Shown piece by piece: positions 26,706 to 36,772 of a stretch of 64,000 nt of DNA. The notes below the pieces were generated by a model. That model worked only from the letters and a program-made list of their open reading frames with translations. It did not search any database and was not told where the DNA came from. Numbering within the stretch: the first letter of the stretch is position 1; each line of letters starts with the position of its first letter. The DNA comes from Octadecabacter arcticus 238 (GTDB taxonomy: Bacteria > Pseudomonadota > Alphaproteobacteria > Rhodobacterales > Rhodobacteraceae). The DNA lies in contig NC_020908.1 in assembly GCF_000155735.2 (NCBI RefSeq), forward strand, positions 4,897,501 to 4,961,500, given 5' to 3'. The translations under genes and the position numbers were made by a program.

Positions 26706-28148
26706 CGGAACGTGTCAACGACTTTGAGACAGTGGCTTTTGGACTTTAGGCTTGGGTTTCTTCGGTTGGTTTTGGTGGGTTGATCCAGACGGCGGTCGGG
26801 ATTTGAGGCGGTTTTGGTGGTTTGTGTACGAAGCGTTCGGGCGTGGCGAGGAATGCCGCGTCTAGTGTTGCTTGTCGCGCGGTGTAGATTTCTTGGGCCT
26901 GCCCAAAATGGATTTGGTCGGGCGTCATCAGACCAATCCTGGCGTGATGATGGTCTTGGTTATACCATGCAAAGAACCTGCGGCAGAATGCGCGAGCCTG
27001 CTCGATGGTTTCAAAGTTCTTGGGGAACTCTGGCTGATATTTCAGTGTTTTTCCATCGCGTCGATGAACAGCTCTTTGAACTGGCTGGCGCTCTCCGCGT
27101 GCTCGACGCGCCAGCCAACAACGCGGCGGCTGAAGATGTCGAGGATGACATAGAGATAGAAGTAGGACCATTTCACCGGGCCCCTCAGCTTGGTGATGTC
27201 CCAAGACCAGACCTGATTGGGGGCTTCAGCTAGAAGTTCAGGCTTTTGATAGACGGGATGTGTGCGCTGTCGGCGGCGTTCGCCAACTTCGCCCTGCGCG
27301 GCCAATATCCGATACATCGTGCGGATTGAACACAGATAGGTGCCTTCATCCAGCAAGGTGGCAAAGACCTCTGTGGGCGTCTGATCCGCAAAGCGGGGTT
27401 CGCGCAGGTGGTGCAATACCTGGTCTCTTTCCCTTTCCGGCAGAGCCCGCGAAGACGCTGCGCGCGGTGGGCGTGTGCGTGGTGGTGCCGTCAGCGCCGC
27501 ACGCTGTCGAAGAACGCTCGCGCGCGATAATGATAGCGCGGCGCAGACAGCCGAGGTCAAGCCGCTGCCGGTGGGCAATGCAATCGCGACGGCCATCATG
27601 ATTTGCCGCTGCGCTCTTGCGTCTGCTCCATCTCGTCCAGAAGTCCCGCCACTTTTTTTTGGATGGCAATGATGGCTTCCGCCTGATCCAGACGGCGCCG
27701 CAAGGCTGTCACCTCACGGTTGGCCTTGGCCAGCTCAGCTTGCAATGGATTGGCAGGTGCCTTTTGTGGGCCACGGCGCATTGGCTGCAATGCACCCAAT
27801 GTGCCGGCCGCCCGCGCACGGCGCCAATCGGTCAGTGCAGAGGAATAAAGCCCCTCCCGCCGTAGAATGGCGGAAACCCCGCCAGTGTCTGCCACTTGGT
27901 CCGTCTCATCCAGAATGCGCAGTTTGTATTTGGCTGTGAAGTTGCGTCGCTTCGGGATGCTCGTCAGTTCCGCTGTGGGAGCCAACGGCGCATTAACAAC
28001 GCGGGGGCGACGTCGGGGCCAAAACGGCTCCAGATCCAGCATCTGGCGAAAGTGGTGATTGTGAAGGCATAACCATGGGTTCGTTCTCCTACGCCCTCAA
28101 GTGTAAACTTTAGCCAGTCAATTGTCTCACGCTTATTGGCACGGAGGG
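26706..28148 (-). mobile_element. IS3-family element, copy B (internally deleted)
   Basis: GGT flanks both sides (26703-26705, 28149-28151). Its length of 1443 bp is 160-162 bp short of full-length copies because of a deletion between two AAAACAC repeats in orfB (junction near 27048-27054). A 2-base loss near the start of orfA (about 28010) also shifts that frame. Both genes are broken. Confidence 0.92.
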
Positions 28149-28952
28149 GGTAGCCCCAACCTAACAACAGTTAGAATTTCGTCTAGGCCCTCAAGGATCG
28201 ACTTTGAAACGTCCGGAGCCTCAAGCTCTAGTCGCTGGGCAAGATTCCGCATCAACCGCTCGGCTTTGTCGGCATCATCAAGCTCCCATGCTTGCTTCAG
28301 CGCGCGGCGTACGGAGGCGTGCAGCTTAGGAGGAAGCCTGTCAGTTATGTTGCGGGCCTTGTGTATCTGGCATCTTTGGATGGGAATATCGGCACCAAAT
28401 GTGCGCCGAATTGCCTTGGTCAGTGCCTTAGCCCCATCTACGATGAACAAATAGCAGCCCGCTGGATCGAGCCCACGCTCTATCAGATTGTCCAAAAGCG
28501 CCTGAACCGTCGCGGCGTTCTCGGTCGCCCCTTCAATGACGCCCAGAGGGTGCTTTTCGCCTGAAACCTCCACACCCACGGCCGCAAGCACCAACAAATG
28601 ATCGTCCAAATGCAGCCCGTCGATCTGGATCGCTACAAGGTCAAGCTCCGATAGATCAGATGACATCCACTCATCCAGGCGCGCTTGGGTGAGTGCTTTG
28701 AAGCGACGCGAAACTGCTGACCTGGACAGCCCGCTCCCTGCCTTATTAGGCACCTTCGCTTCGGGCAGCCGTACAGCTCGGTCATACTTACGGGTGGAAA
28801 CATTCATCAACATTAGGCTCATTGCCCATTGTTCAAGGAAGCCACCCGAGGAGGCCTCTTCCCAGCTCGGCAGGACAATCTCTTTACCGGTCACTTTATC
28901 GCGCACACGGGGCGGAACGTGTCAACGACTTTGAGACAGTGGCTTTTGGACT

Positions 28953-29966
28953 TTAGGCTTGGGTTTCTTCGGTTGGTTTTGGTGGGTTGATCCAGACGGC
29001 GGTCGGGATTTGAGGCGGTTTTGGTGGTTTGTGTACGAAGCGTTCGGGCGTGGCGAGGAATGCCGCGTCTAGTGTTGCTTGTCGCGCGGTGTAGATTTCT
29101 TGGGCCTGCCCAAAATGGATTTGGTCGGGCGTCATCAGACCAATCCCGGCGTTATGATGGTCTTGGTTATACCATGCAAAGAACCTGCGGCAGAATGCGC
29201 GAGCCTGCTCGATGGTTTCAAAGTTCTTGGGGAACTCTGGCTGATATTTCAGTGTTTTGAAGTGGGCTTCGGAGAACGGGTTGTCGTTTGAGGTGTGGGG
29301 CCGACTGTGGGACTTGAGCACACCAAGATCAACCAGCATCAGGGCTGTCGTCTTTGCCTTCATGGGCCCACCGCGATCTGCATGCAATGTCAGCTGATCG
29401 CGTGGAACCTCGTGTTTTTCCATCGCGTCGATGAACAGCTCTTTGAACTGGCTGGCGCTCTCCGCGTGCTCGACGCGCCAGCCAACAACGTGGCGGCTGA
29501 AGATGTCGAGGATGACATAGAGATAGAAGTAGGACCATTTCACCGGGCCCCTCAGCTTGGTGATGTCCCAAGACCAGACCTGATTGGGGGCTTCAGCTAG
29601 AAGTTCAGGCTTTTGATAGACGGGATGTGTGCGCTGTCGGCGGCGTTCGCCAACTTCGCCCTGCGCGGCCAATATCCGATACATCGTGCGGATTGAACAC
29701 AGATAGGTGCCTTCATCCAGCAAGGTGGCAAAGACCTCTGTGGGCGTCTGATCCGCAAAGCGGGGTTCGCGCAGGTGGTGCAATACCTGGTCTCTTTCCC
29801 TTTCCGGCAGAGCCCGCGAAGACGCTGCGCGCGGTGGGCGTGTGCGTGGTGGTGCCGTCAGCGCCGCACGCTGTCGAAGAACGCTCGTGCGCGATAATGA
29901 TAGCGCGGCGCAGACAGCCGAGGTCAAGCCGCTGCCGGTGGGCAATGCAATCGCGACGGCCATCAT
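28953..29966 (-). CDS. IS3-element orfB, copy C
   Basis: An intact 337-residue integrase-core transposase, as in copy A apart from a few substitutions such as RASV to RTSV. Its orfA partner on this copy is frameshifted, so orfB would have to be expressed without translational coupling. Confidence 0.9.
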   Translation of the reverse strand: MMAVAIALPTGSGLTSAVCAALSLSRTSVLRQRAALTAPPRTRPPRAASSRALPERERDQVLHHLREPRFADQTPTEVFATLLDEGTYLCSIRTMYRILAAQGEVGERRRQRTHPVYQKPELLAEAPNQVWSWDITKLRGPVKWSYFYLYVILDIFSRHVVGWRVEHAESASQFKELFIDAMEKHEVPRDQLTLHADRGGPMKAKTTALMLVDLGVLKSHSRPHTSNDNPFSEAHFKTLKYQPEFPKNFETIEQARAFCRRFFAWYNQDHHNAGIGLMTPDQIHFGQAQEIYTARQATLDAAFLATPERFVHKPPKPPQIPTAVWINPPKPTEETQA

Positions 29967-30444
29967 GATTTGCCGCTGCGCTCTTGCGTCTGCTCCATCT
30001 CGTCCAGAAGTCCCGCCACTTTTTTTGGATGGCAATGATGGCTTCCGCCTGATCCAGACGGCGCCGTAAGGCTGTCACCTCACGGTTGGCCTTGGTCAGC
30101 TCAGCTTGCAATGGATTGGCAGGTGCCTTTTGTGGGCCACGGCGCATTGGCTGCAATGCACCCAATGTGCCGGCCGCCCGCGCACGGCGCCAATCGGTCA
30201 GTGCAGAGGAATAAAGCCCCTCCCGCCGTAGAATGGCGGAAACCCCGCCAGTGTCTGCCACTTGGTCCGTCTCATCCAGAATGCGCAGTTTGTATTTGGC
30301 TGTGAAGTTGCGTCGCTTCGGGATGCTCGTCAGTTCCGCTGTGGGAGCCAACGGCGCATTAACAACGCGGGGAGGCGACGTCGGGGCCAAAACGGCTCCA
30401 GATCCAGCATCTGGCGAAAGTGGTGATTGTGAAGGCATAACCAT
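29963..30444 (-). pseudogene. IS3-element orfA, copy C, frameshifted
   Basis: The frame is normal up to AIIAIQKK, where the poly-A run is one base short (30021 region). Downstream codons are read out of frame and extend through part of orfB to 29713. The first 145 residues, including the HTH, would still be made. Confidence 0.88.
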
Positions 30445-30957
30445 GGGTTCGTTCTCCTACGCCCTCAAGTGTAAACTTTAGCCAGTCAATTGTCTCACGC
30501 TTATTGGCACGGAGGGGGGGCGCTCCAGCTCAATCTTCCCACCATGGAACCCAACCTGACCTTTCGCGGTGCCCCATCTGTGGCCAGGCTTGTCAGTGCA
30601 ATGCTCGTATCGGCCACCCGCCAGCGTATCTGCGTCCTCACCAAACATCTGAACCAGACTGGCGACGCCCGCCGTCAGGCAGAACTGCTCGAAGCTCTCG
30701 CCAACTTTGTCCCAGGCTGTTTCCACGAGTTGATGAACATTCGACGCGCTGGCAAGTCCAGCGCTTGCTGTGATAGTCTTCTTCATGGTGTTGCTTCCTT
30801 TTGCGATTAAACACCCAGAGCCTACGGCTCAGGGGAAGCAACGCCACCCTAAATTAAAATTTCAACATTCTTCGGGACATTCCCCAAAGTCATTGCGGAA
30901 ATTATTGAAGAGAGCGAGGTCACTACGATCAAGAAAAAACGCAAGCGCCCCGAGTAA

Positions 30958-31276
30958 CGTCCCTACACTAACGTTTTGCCTCATCTGGGTTTGTCTCATA
31001 AAGACCTACAGCTGCACATGACCGCGCGGGCTCCGTTGCAGGAAAGCAGACAAATCATTGATATTCATAATTTAGAATTTGACCACGTCACGGATGCCTG
31101 GCTGTCAAAGGTTCAAGATCAACTTGAAACACACTTCAAAGTCCGTAAAGCCATCTATCCGTAAGGGTACATGATTTACTCCCTTGCTGCGTTTGTTTTT
31201 TGAGCATTCCGAAATACTAAAGTGGAGAAATAGCCGCGTTCAGAGCGTGCCCTTGTACCTAGTAAGGAAAACCACA
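30958..31276. other. Non-coding leader region before the RTX gene
   Basis: About 320 bases separate the IS256-II flank from the RTX start. A 62-codon frame from 30976 has no family resemblance or ribosome binding site, and I do not call it. A promoter for the RTX gene is likely here, but no box could be assigned. AAGGA precedes the RTX ATG by eight bases. Confidence 0.4.
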
Positions 31277-33676
31277 ATGACCACTTTTACAGTTTTGACC
31301 AATGACGAAACAAATGATTCAGTGGTGCCGCTTACGTACTCAACCATTGATGCGGCCATAGCGTCGGCGCAACTGGGCGATACAATCAAGCTCACCGAAA
31401 ATTTTGGGGATGAAGCGGCATTCGTTGTAGATGGTAACTTTACCGTTCTTAGTGCCGCTGCAGATACCATAACTGTTGGAAACGAAGATAACCTAATAGA
31501 TGCAGGTGCAGGTGCTAACACGATCACAGCTGGTACTGGCAACAACACGATCATTTCAGGTGCCGGTGCCGATACCATCGCGATTGGAAACGGTAACAAC
31601 TATGTCAATGCGGGTGACGGGGCCAACACGATCAGTGCTGGCGTAACTGGGACTGGCGATAATGTGATCATTGGCGGCACCGCTGCAGATACCATCACTG
31701 TTGGAAACGGAAATAACCGCATCAAGACAGGTGACGGGGTCAATACAATTGCTGCTGGAGATGGTAACAATTTCATTATTGGTGGCGTTGCCGTTGATAC
31801 GATCACTGTTGGAAATGGAAATAACTACATCGATGGTGGCACCTTTGGTGCCAATACGATCACTGCCGGCTTTGGGGATAATTTCATCACCACGGGTAAC
31901 GCTGTCGACACAATTACAGCGATGGGTGGTGATAACATCATCGATGCAGGAGATGGGGCCAATAAGGTGACCACCGGAGTTGGTAATGACATTATAGCCG
32001 TAGGTGCCGGCGCCGACACGGTCACTTCAGGTATTGGCGACGACATTGTATCAGTTGTTGGTGGTGCCGATACCGTGACAACAGGTGCAGGCTATGACCG
32101 GCTTGTTGTTGATTACTCTGCCTTTTCGACAAATATGGTAAGCAGCCCCGTCACTGGCGCTGTCAGCTATATTGGCAATTTTAGTGATGGAGCCGCAAAC
32201 ATCGTAAGCTTCACTGCTGTAGAAGAATTTTACATCACAACTGGTGGCGGCAACGACACCATCGTTACAGGGGCTGGCGCTGACATTCTGGATAGTAGAT
32301 CTGGCGCCGACACTCTCGACGCTGGTGCGGGTATCGACACAATTCTTGCTGGGTTTGGGTCTGACTTGATCTACGGTCGTAGTGGCGATTCAATTGACGG
32401 TGGTGAAGATGCAGATGATACTGACGTTGACGTCCTGAACCTTAACCATTTTGGCGCGCACGAGATCGTCTTAGACGATCCCGAGAAAGGGACAGTTTAT
32501 GCATTGGACGCTAGTGGAACCCGAATTGGTTCGCTCAGCTTCACAAATATCGAAAGCATTGTTGGTGATAACCTAGTCTTCGCAGCGCCAGAGGTTTTGT
32601 CGATTGCAGTGAAAGAAGTCGCGCCGGAAGTTTTGTCGATTACAGTGGAAGAAACTGACCTTGTTGTACCATGTCCCGAGGACGTCGCGGGCATCCTTGT
32701 TGCGATTGATATGGTTGGCCAAGAATGGTCAAACGTGAATGGTCACTGGGTCTACGACGAAACCAAGATTGTTCAAAATGGCAGAGAGCTTAGTGCCAAG
32801 GACGACACGATAGAAACCGGAAGTGGTGACGATGTACTACTAGGTAGCCGTGGAAACGACACTTTGATTGCATGGTGTGGCGATGACACCATGAACGCGG
32901 GCTGGGGCGATGACAAAGCCTTTGGCGGGCGTGGAAATGATGTGATAAACCTTGAGAAGGGCAATGATTTTGCCGAAGCCGGTTTGGGCGATGATGTCAT
33001 AAACGGTGGCGCAGGCGACGATCTAATTTACGGCGACACCAAGATCGAAGATTCACTCGGTGGCGATGACAAATTGCGTGGTGGTGCTGGCAATGATGAG
33101 CTCCACGGGAACAATGGAAACGATCAACTGAATGGTGGTTCCGGTGATGACGTCTTGTTCGGCGATCAAGGGAACGACAATATCACAGGCGGTGAAGGCA
33201 ATGATTGGGCAGCTGGCGGTGTTGGCGATGACCAAATGCTTGGACAAACAGGCAGCGATGAAATGCACGGCAACGACGGCAAGGACTACCTCAACGGCGG
33301 CGCTGGTAACGATACGCTTGCGGGCGGCAACGGTGTCGACAAAATCGTAGGCGGCACCGGATCAGATACGATCAAAGGTGGCGCTGGCAACGACAACCTC
33401 TGGGGCGGCAACTGGTCTTCTGACAGCGCGTCCGACACGTTTATCTTTGAGGGTGGCACAGGCAAAGACTACGTCCACGATTTCGAAGCTGGGCTCGACA
33501 TCATTAACCTGTCCTTTTTCGCGACAACCTTCGACGTCGTAAAAGACGCTGTTAAGGACCTCGGTTGGGCCACAGTCATCGATCTGCAATACTTCGATGG
33601 TGGCCAGGCGGGTGACAAAATAATCATAAAAAATGTCGGTGTGGACGATCTGGGCTTCGATAACTTCATCTTCTAA
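31277..33676 (+). CDS. Secreted RTX (haemolysin-type calcium-binding repeat) protein
   Basis: 799 residues, acidic, with no signal peptide, as expected for type I secretion substrates. After about 50 N-terminal residues comes a long ladder of nonapeptide-like turns. In residues about 70-270 the ladder uses Asn (DTITVGNGNNYI, GANTITAG). A non-repeat spacer follows (about 280-330 and 440-515). From about 518 to 750 the turns are canonical GGxGxDxL/x (GSGDDVLLGSRGNDTLI, GGAGNDELHGNNGNDQLNGG). The last 60 residues (DYVHDFEAGLDIINLSFF and DKIIIKNVGVDDLGFDNFIF) form the usual C-terminal export region. ATG 31277 is preferred to the longer frame from 31184 because AAGGA is properly spaced. No enzyme domain is seen; a surface-layer, adhesin or matrix role is inference. 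Confidence 0.85.
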   Translation: MTTFTVLTNDETNDSVVPLTYSTIDAAIASAQLGDTIKLTENFGDEAAFVVDGNFTVLSAAADTITVGNEDNLIDAGAGANTITAGTGNNTIISGAGADTIAIGNGNNYVNAGDGANTISAGVTGTGDNVIIGGTAADTITVGNGNNRIKTGDGVNTIAAGDGNNFIIGGVAVDTITVGNGNNYIDGGTFGANTITAGFGDNFITTGNAVDTITAMGGDNIIDAGDGANKVTTGVGNDIIAVGAGADTVTSGIGDDIVSVVGGADTVTTGAGYDRLVVDYSAFSTNMVSSPVTGAVSYIGNFSDGAANIVSFTAVEEFYITTGGGNDTIVTGAGADILDSRSGADTLDAGAGIDTILAGFGSDLIYGRSGDSIDGGEDADDTDVDVLNLNHFGAHEIVLDDPEKGTVYALDASGTRIGSLSFTNIESIVGDNLVFAAPEVLSIAVKEVAPEVLSITVEETDLVVPCPEDVAGILVAIDMVGQEWSNVNGHWVYDETKIVQNGRELSAKDDTIETGSGDDVLLGSRGNDTLIAWCGDDTMNAGWGDDKAFGGRGNDVINLEKGNDFAEAGLGDDVINGGAGDDLIYGDTKIEDSLGGDDKLRGGAGNDELHGNNGNDQLNGGSGDDVLFGDQGNDNITGGEGNDWAAGGVGDDQMLGQTGSDEMHGNDGKDYLNGGAGNDTLAGGNGVDKIVGGTGSDTIKGGAGNDNLWGGNWSSDSASDTFIFEGGTGKDYVHDFEAGLDIINLSFFATTFDVVKDAVKDLGWATVIDLQYFDGGQAGDKIIIKNVGVDDLGFDNFIF

Positions 33677-33764
33677 TAACTATACTCCTGCGCCTGAATT
33701 GACCTGACGATTTTGGGGCCTGTGATTCAGTTCGCAGCATGGTCACAGACGCACGGGTCTGTAT

Positions 33765-34966
33765 AAGGCTTATCCCTTTTAGTCCGGTTGCCCCACATGT
33801 TGACGCGGCGCAGAATCTTGCCCTTGTGGCTTTAGAGGCGGATCGGATCAGTTTGTAACGTCTGGTGGGTTTATAGGGCGTGGCTTTTGCCGTGAACGAG
33901 GCCCTTCAGGCGCGCTGTTCAACAAAATCACGATATGTCGCTGGCCCGAGACCAACACCGATCCCCAGCAGCGTGTCGAAGGCGCTTCGCATGTGTCGCC
34001 GTCGGTTCCAGCGGAACACGAATTCGTCGAGATAGCGTTGTAGATGGCACTTTCTGAGGCCGTGGAAGACGCCTTTTGCCCACGTTTTTAGGTTGGAGAA
34101 CACGCGGTGGACCCAGTGGAGTATGTCGTGTGCCTTCTTGCCGCTGACGACCTTTGCCTCATGCGTGTTTGCAGGAGGATTTTCGTAACCGAGCCAGCCA
34201 TCCGTGATGATGTGAGCGCTAGGCTCTACAGCCTGACCAATGAACCCGTGCAGCGTCTTTGACGCGCCGTCGGGAATGTGTTTCATCCTGATACGGCGCG
34301 GATGTCCGTCACTTGATAACTCGACGGCACAGACGACAAACATCTTTCCAACCGGGCTCCGCCCACCCTTTGGCCGGTCCTCGGGATCATGCCGGGACCG
34401 GAACGGCATCTCTGTTTCATCGATTTCGACAAGGTCTTTCAGGGGGTTGCGGTCAGGGTTGACCATCGACCGCCGCAGCTTTTGCAAGAGGAGGTCGCCG
34501 AGAAGCGCCATCGGTCCGAGCGACGATGGCGACCCGTCTTGTAGCTGCCAAGGCCAAGTTGCGCCTGAAGTTGCAGCGCTGACATGCCGTTGGAATGGCT
34601 GGTGATGATGTGCGCGGCAAGAAACCAAATTCGCAACGGCAAATGGCTGCTGTGCATTACCGTGCCAGCCGTCACGGATGTCTGCCGTGCGCAACCGGCA
34701 CATTCCCAAGTCGCGCGATTTCGCTTTAACGGCCAGCCCTTGCAGGTGCCACAGGAAGGACAGACGAAGCCCTCAGGCCAACGATGTTCCACCAGATAAT
34801 GCGAACACGCTTCCTCATCAGAAAACCTGGCGTCGAACGCGGGGCGGGACATGGGTTTGTCGTTTTTCCATCTGGCTGGCATGGGAAGAACAATACCAGA
34901 ACATTCTAGATTGGCAAGCCGCTTCGCACTACATCAGGTGCCGCCGGAGCAAAGGGGATAAGCCTT
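33765..34966 (-). mobile_element. IS1595-family element, copy II
   Basis: The ends are AAGGCTTATCCCTTT and its near-complement. The direct repeat GGTCTGTAT occurs at 33756-33764 and 34967-34975 (8-9 bp). It inserted in the IS630 remnant. Confidence 0.88.
33906..34852 (-). pseudogene. IS1595 transposase, frameshifted
   Basis: The N-terminal part from ATG 34852 has the zinc-ribbon CPSC...CAGC (FVCPSCGTCKGWP, WECAGCARQTSV). The C-terminal part in another frame has the ISXO2-type core (LVEIDETEMPFRSR, AHIITDGWLGYENPP, HWVHRVFSNLKTWAKGVFHG). The frame changes once, between GSYKT and QKLRRSMVNP, near 34540-34500. A single small indel explains it. Confidence 0.85.
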
Positions 34967-34981
34967 GGTCTGTATTTTGAG

Positions 34982-35006
34982 CGGCGTTGTTGCATGGACC
35001 TCCAGT
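34982..35006. repeat. IS5-type end scrap
   Basis: CGGCGTTGTTGCATGGACC resembles the GGGCGTTGTTGCA end seen at 43850 and is squeezed between the IS630 remnant and an IS6 end. It is too short to say more. Confidence 0.4.
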
Positions 35007-35277
35007 GGTTCTGTCGCAAAGTTTGACGGGTGGTTTTTATTCTGGCCCGTCGTGGAATATGCTTTTGCAAAGAACTGCAGGCGGGGAACCCTTCATGACC
35101 ATTGATTTTAAAGGCGCGCATTATCCAAAAGCCGTGATCGTCCACGCAGTTTTTTTCTACGTACGTTATGCCGTGTCCTATTGTGATCTTGAAGAGATAT
35201 TAGCCGAGCGTGGTGTGTCCGTCGATCACGCCACCCTGAATCTCTGGGTCGTGAAATATTCGCCGCTGATCGCCGCT
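35007..35277 (+). mobile_element. IS6-family element, copy 2, left fragment
   Basis: GGTTCTGTCGCAAAGTTT is the same terminal repeat type as the element at 54012-56213. The element is cut after 271 bp by the box element at 35277. Confidence 0.8.
35095..35277 (+). pseudogene. IS6 transposase, first ~61 codons
   Basis: MTIDFKGAHYPKAVIVHAVF, then DLEEILAERGVSVDHATLN and WVVKYSPLIAA, is the standard IS6 N-terminal HTH region. The catalytic domain is missing. The frame picks up a few foreign codons and stops at 35292. Confidence 0.85.
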
Positions 35278-35552
35278 GTCATTGTACCCTAATTAATCAG
35301 ATTCTACGGATTCGCCAAGATTTTGGGCATTTTTGTACCCTTAATTACAATATATCCACAGGCTAAGTTCGACGATTATCGACGTAATTTCACGCCCTCT
35401 AGATCTCGATTTTCTACACCATCTGCCCTTATCTGCAGCACTTCTCTCTGCGATCTTTTCATTGCTCGCAATCTTCTTTTTCCGTCAATTACCAAAACTT
35501 ATCCACAATTTCGACCGTATGCCAATTAAGGGTACAGTATTGGAATTAAGGG

Positions 35553-36772
35553 CAGGGCAATCGCGTTTGGCTCATGTTGTTGCCAAGTCACTGAGAATGC
35601 TGCGTAAGAAGGTGGTGTCCCAGCCTGCACGTTTGATTTTTATGGAGAGAGAGCCCTTGGATGTGTCACGCCGGAGGACGTCGAGTGCGCGGCGACGTAG
35701 AACGGCGATGTTGCCGGGACCGTTGTCTTTCCGATTGCGTGCGGCGTCCTCGCGGAAAGACACATCCAACTGCCAATGAAGGGCATTTTCGATGGCCCAA
35801 TGGTCGCGGACAGCGGCCAACAGCACCTCAGGTGTGGGAACCCAAGACAGCGCGAAGTAGCGGGTCTCTGAGGTCACCTTTCCGCCCATCTCTCTGGTCG
35901 CCTCGATGCGACCGAACCCCTTGAGGCCAGGGAATTCGTGGTATTCTGCCAATGCCTTAGCCGATACCACGACCGCCTTACGGGTTTCTTTTCTTCCATG
36001 GCCGGTATTTTCCGTAACGGCTGTTGGATCGCTTTTGTGCCCCTTGCTGAAACATCCACGGGCGTCAGACAACAGGGATTCCTGGTTACCCTTGAGGGCG
36101 AGGCACCAATCACCGCCGCCTGCGTTGATTGCGGCAACCGTGCGGCGGTTGCAATGTAATGCATCACCGGTGACCACCTTGCCCCGCAGATCGATCAACC
36201 CAAGCGCCTCTATGGCCGCGCTGAGTTCTGTGCCTCGGTCGGCAGGTACTGTCGCCAACGTCAGGCGCAGCCGCGAGGCATAGGCTGAGACCATCATGCG
36301 GGTCCGTGCGCTTTCGCCCGGGTCGCGCGCACCCCGTAACGCTTTGCCGTCAATCGCGATGATATCACCGTCTTTGAGGAGCTTGGTCACATCGGCAAGT
36401 ACCTTACTGAAGGCCGCATCGAGTGCCTTCGGGTCGATGATCCGGAAGACCTCCGAGAAGGTATCATGCGATGGAATGGCATGCTTGAGTTTCAGGAAGT
36501 TCCTGAAAAAGCTCTCTTTTGCACGGCCAAATGCGGCCATCTCGGCGCAGGAGGTCGATCCACATAAGACCGACACGAAGGCGATAACGAGCAGTTCACC
36601 AAGGTCGTGGCGCACGTTACTGGCGCGCGGATCAGGAACTTCGTCGAAGGCGGATAGAAAAATATGCATGGCGATGAGCACCCGATGAGAACAACCACCC
36701 ATCCAGAATCCATCCCGCCATCACCTGCAAGAGCAATCCTTTACTCACTCAGTTCCAAACGCGATTCCCCTG
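35553..36772 (-). mobile_element. ISAs1-family element
   Basis: The ends CAGGGCAATCGCGTTTGG and the complement of CAGGGGAATCGCGTTTGG form an 18-bp inverted repeat with one mismatch. Flanks GAATTAAGGG and TAAATAAAGGG are similar but not identical, compatible with an aged 9-10 bp duplication. The insertion splits the box element. Confidence 0.85.
35572..36669 (-). CDS. ISAs1-family transposase (H-repeat-associated type)
   Basis: A 365-residue protein starting MHIFLSAFDEVPDPRASNVR. Core motifs are IAIDGKALRGARDPG, VVTGDALHCNRRTVAAINAG, ALKGNQ, and SETRYFALSWVPTP followed by RDHWAIENALHWQLDVSFRED with the catalytic Glu. ATG 36669 fits the family start better than the longer frame from 36702. No lesions are seen. 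Confidence 0.92.
   Translation of the reverse strand: MHIFLSAFDEVPDPRASNVRHDLGELLVIAFVSVLCGSTSCAEMAAFGRAKESFFRNFLKLKHAIPSHDTFSEVFRIIDPKALDAAFSKVLADVTKLLKDGDIIAIDGKALRGARDPGESARTRMMVSAYASRLRLTLATVPADRGTELSAAIEALGLIDLRGKVVTGDALHCNRRTVAAINAGGGDWCLALKGNQESLLSDARGCFSKGHKSDPTAVTENTGHGRKETRKAVVVSAKALAEYHEFPGLKGFGRIEATREMGGKVTSETRYFALSWVPTPEVLLAAVRDHWAIENALHWQLDVSFREDAARNRKDNGPGNIAVLRRRALDVLRRDTSKGSLSIKIKRAGWDTTFLRSILSDLATT

Larger units (their letters stand above)
28913..30516 (-). mobile_element. IS3-family element, copy C
   Basis: 1604 bp, flanked by GGG (28910-28912 and 30517-30519). It has the same orientation as copy B, 764 bp away, so the two are direct repeats able to recombine out the IS256 middle piece. 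The A-run in orfA has seven instead of eight bases. Confidence 0.9.
26450..30786 (-). pseudogene. IS256 type II transposase, interrupted twice
   Basis: Pieces from right to left are 30786-30517 (MKKTITASAGLASASN ... HGGKIELERP), 28909-28149 (RVRDKVTGKEIVLP ... EILTVVRLGLP) and 26702-26450 (VELRRSLASTNIIESMNSVI ... DQIKDVA). Once the two IS3 elements and one TSD each are removed, the frame is continuous. The middle piece has the mutator-type IQIDGLHLDDHLLVLAAVGV and FIVDGAKALTKAIRRTFG. The gene is dead as it stands. Confidence 0.9.
26395..30885 (-). mobile_element. IS256-family element, type II, carrying two IS3 insertions
   Basis: The ends are GGGGATGTCCCG...ATGTTGAAAA (26395) and the complementary TTTCAACAT...GGGACATTCCCC (ending 30885). 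The perfect 8-bp duplication AAAGTCAT lies at 26387-26394 and 30886-30893. IS3 copies B and C sit inside, each with its own 3-bp duplication. The empty element would be about 1.44 kb. Confidence 0.92.
26306..30957 (+). pseudogene. C-terminal remnant of an unknown protein, split by IS256 type II
   Basis: When the IS256-II element and one copy of its duplication are removed, a plus-strand frame reads DLDNMYLRLINDHQLDADKV then IAEIIEESEVTTIKKKRKRP and a stop at 30957. The charged tail looks like a real C-terminus. The upstream part overlaps the IS5 fragment on the other strand, so the true 5' boundary is not known. Confidence 0.35.
33683..34981 (+). mobile_element. IS630 end remnant, copy 3, split by IS1595
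   Basis: It begins TACTCCTGCGCCTGAATTG after TA, six bases beyond the RTX stop, and continues like the IS630 left end to CTGTATTTTGAG just before the transposase start codon. Everything after that is lost. It differs from copies 1 and 2 at many positions, so it is an older or related isoform. Confidence 0.75.

Noticed and set aside
30976..31164. Small gene of 62 codons before the RTX gene
   Set aside because: No ribosome binding site, no family pattern and no conserved neighbour; likely chance.
31490..33400. DNA tandem repeat or CRISPR-like array
   Set aside because: The periodicity is that of the coded nonapeptide turns; codons vary and there are no unique spacers between constant repeats.
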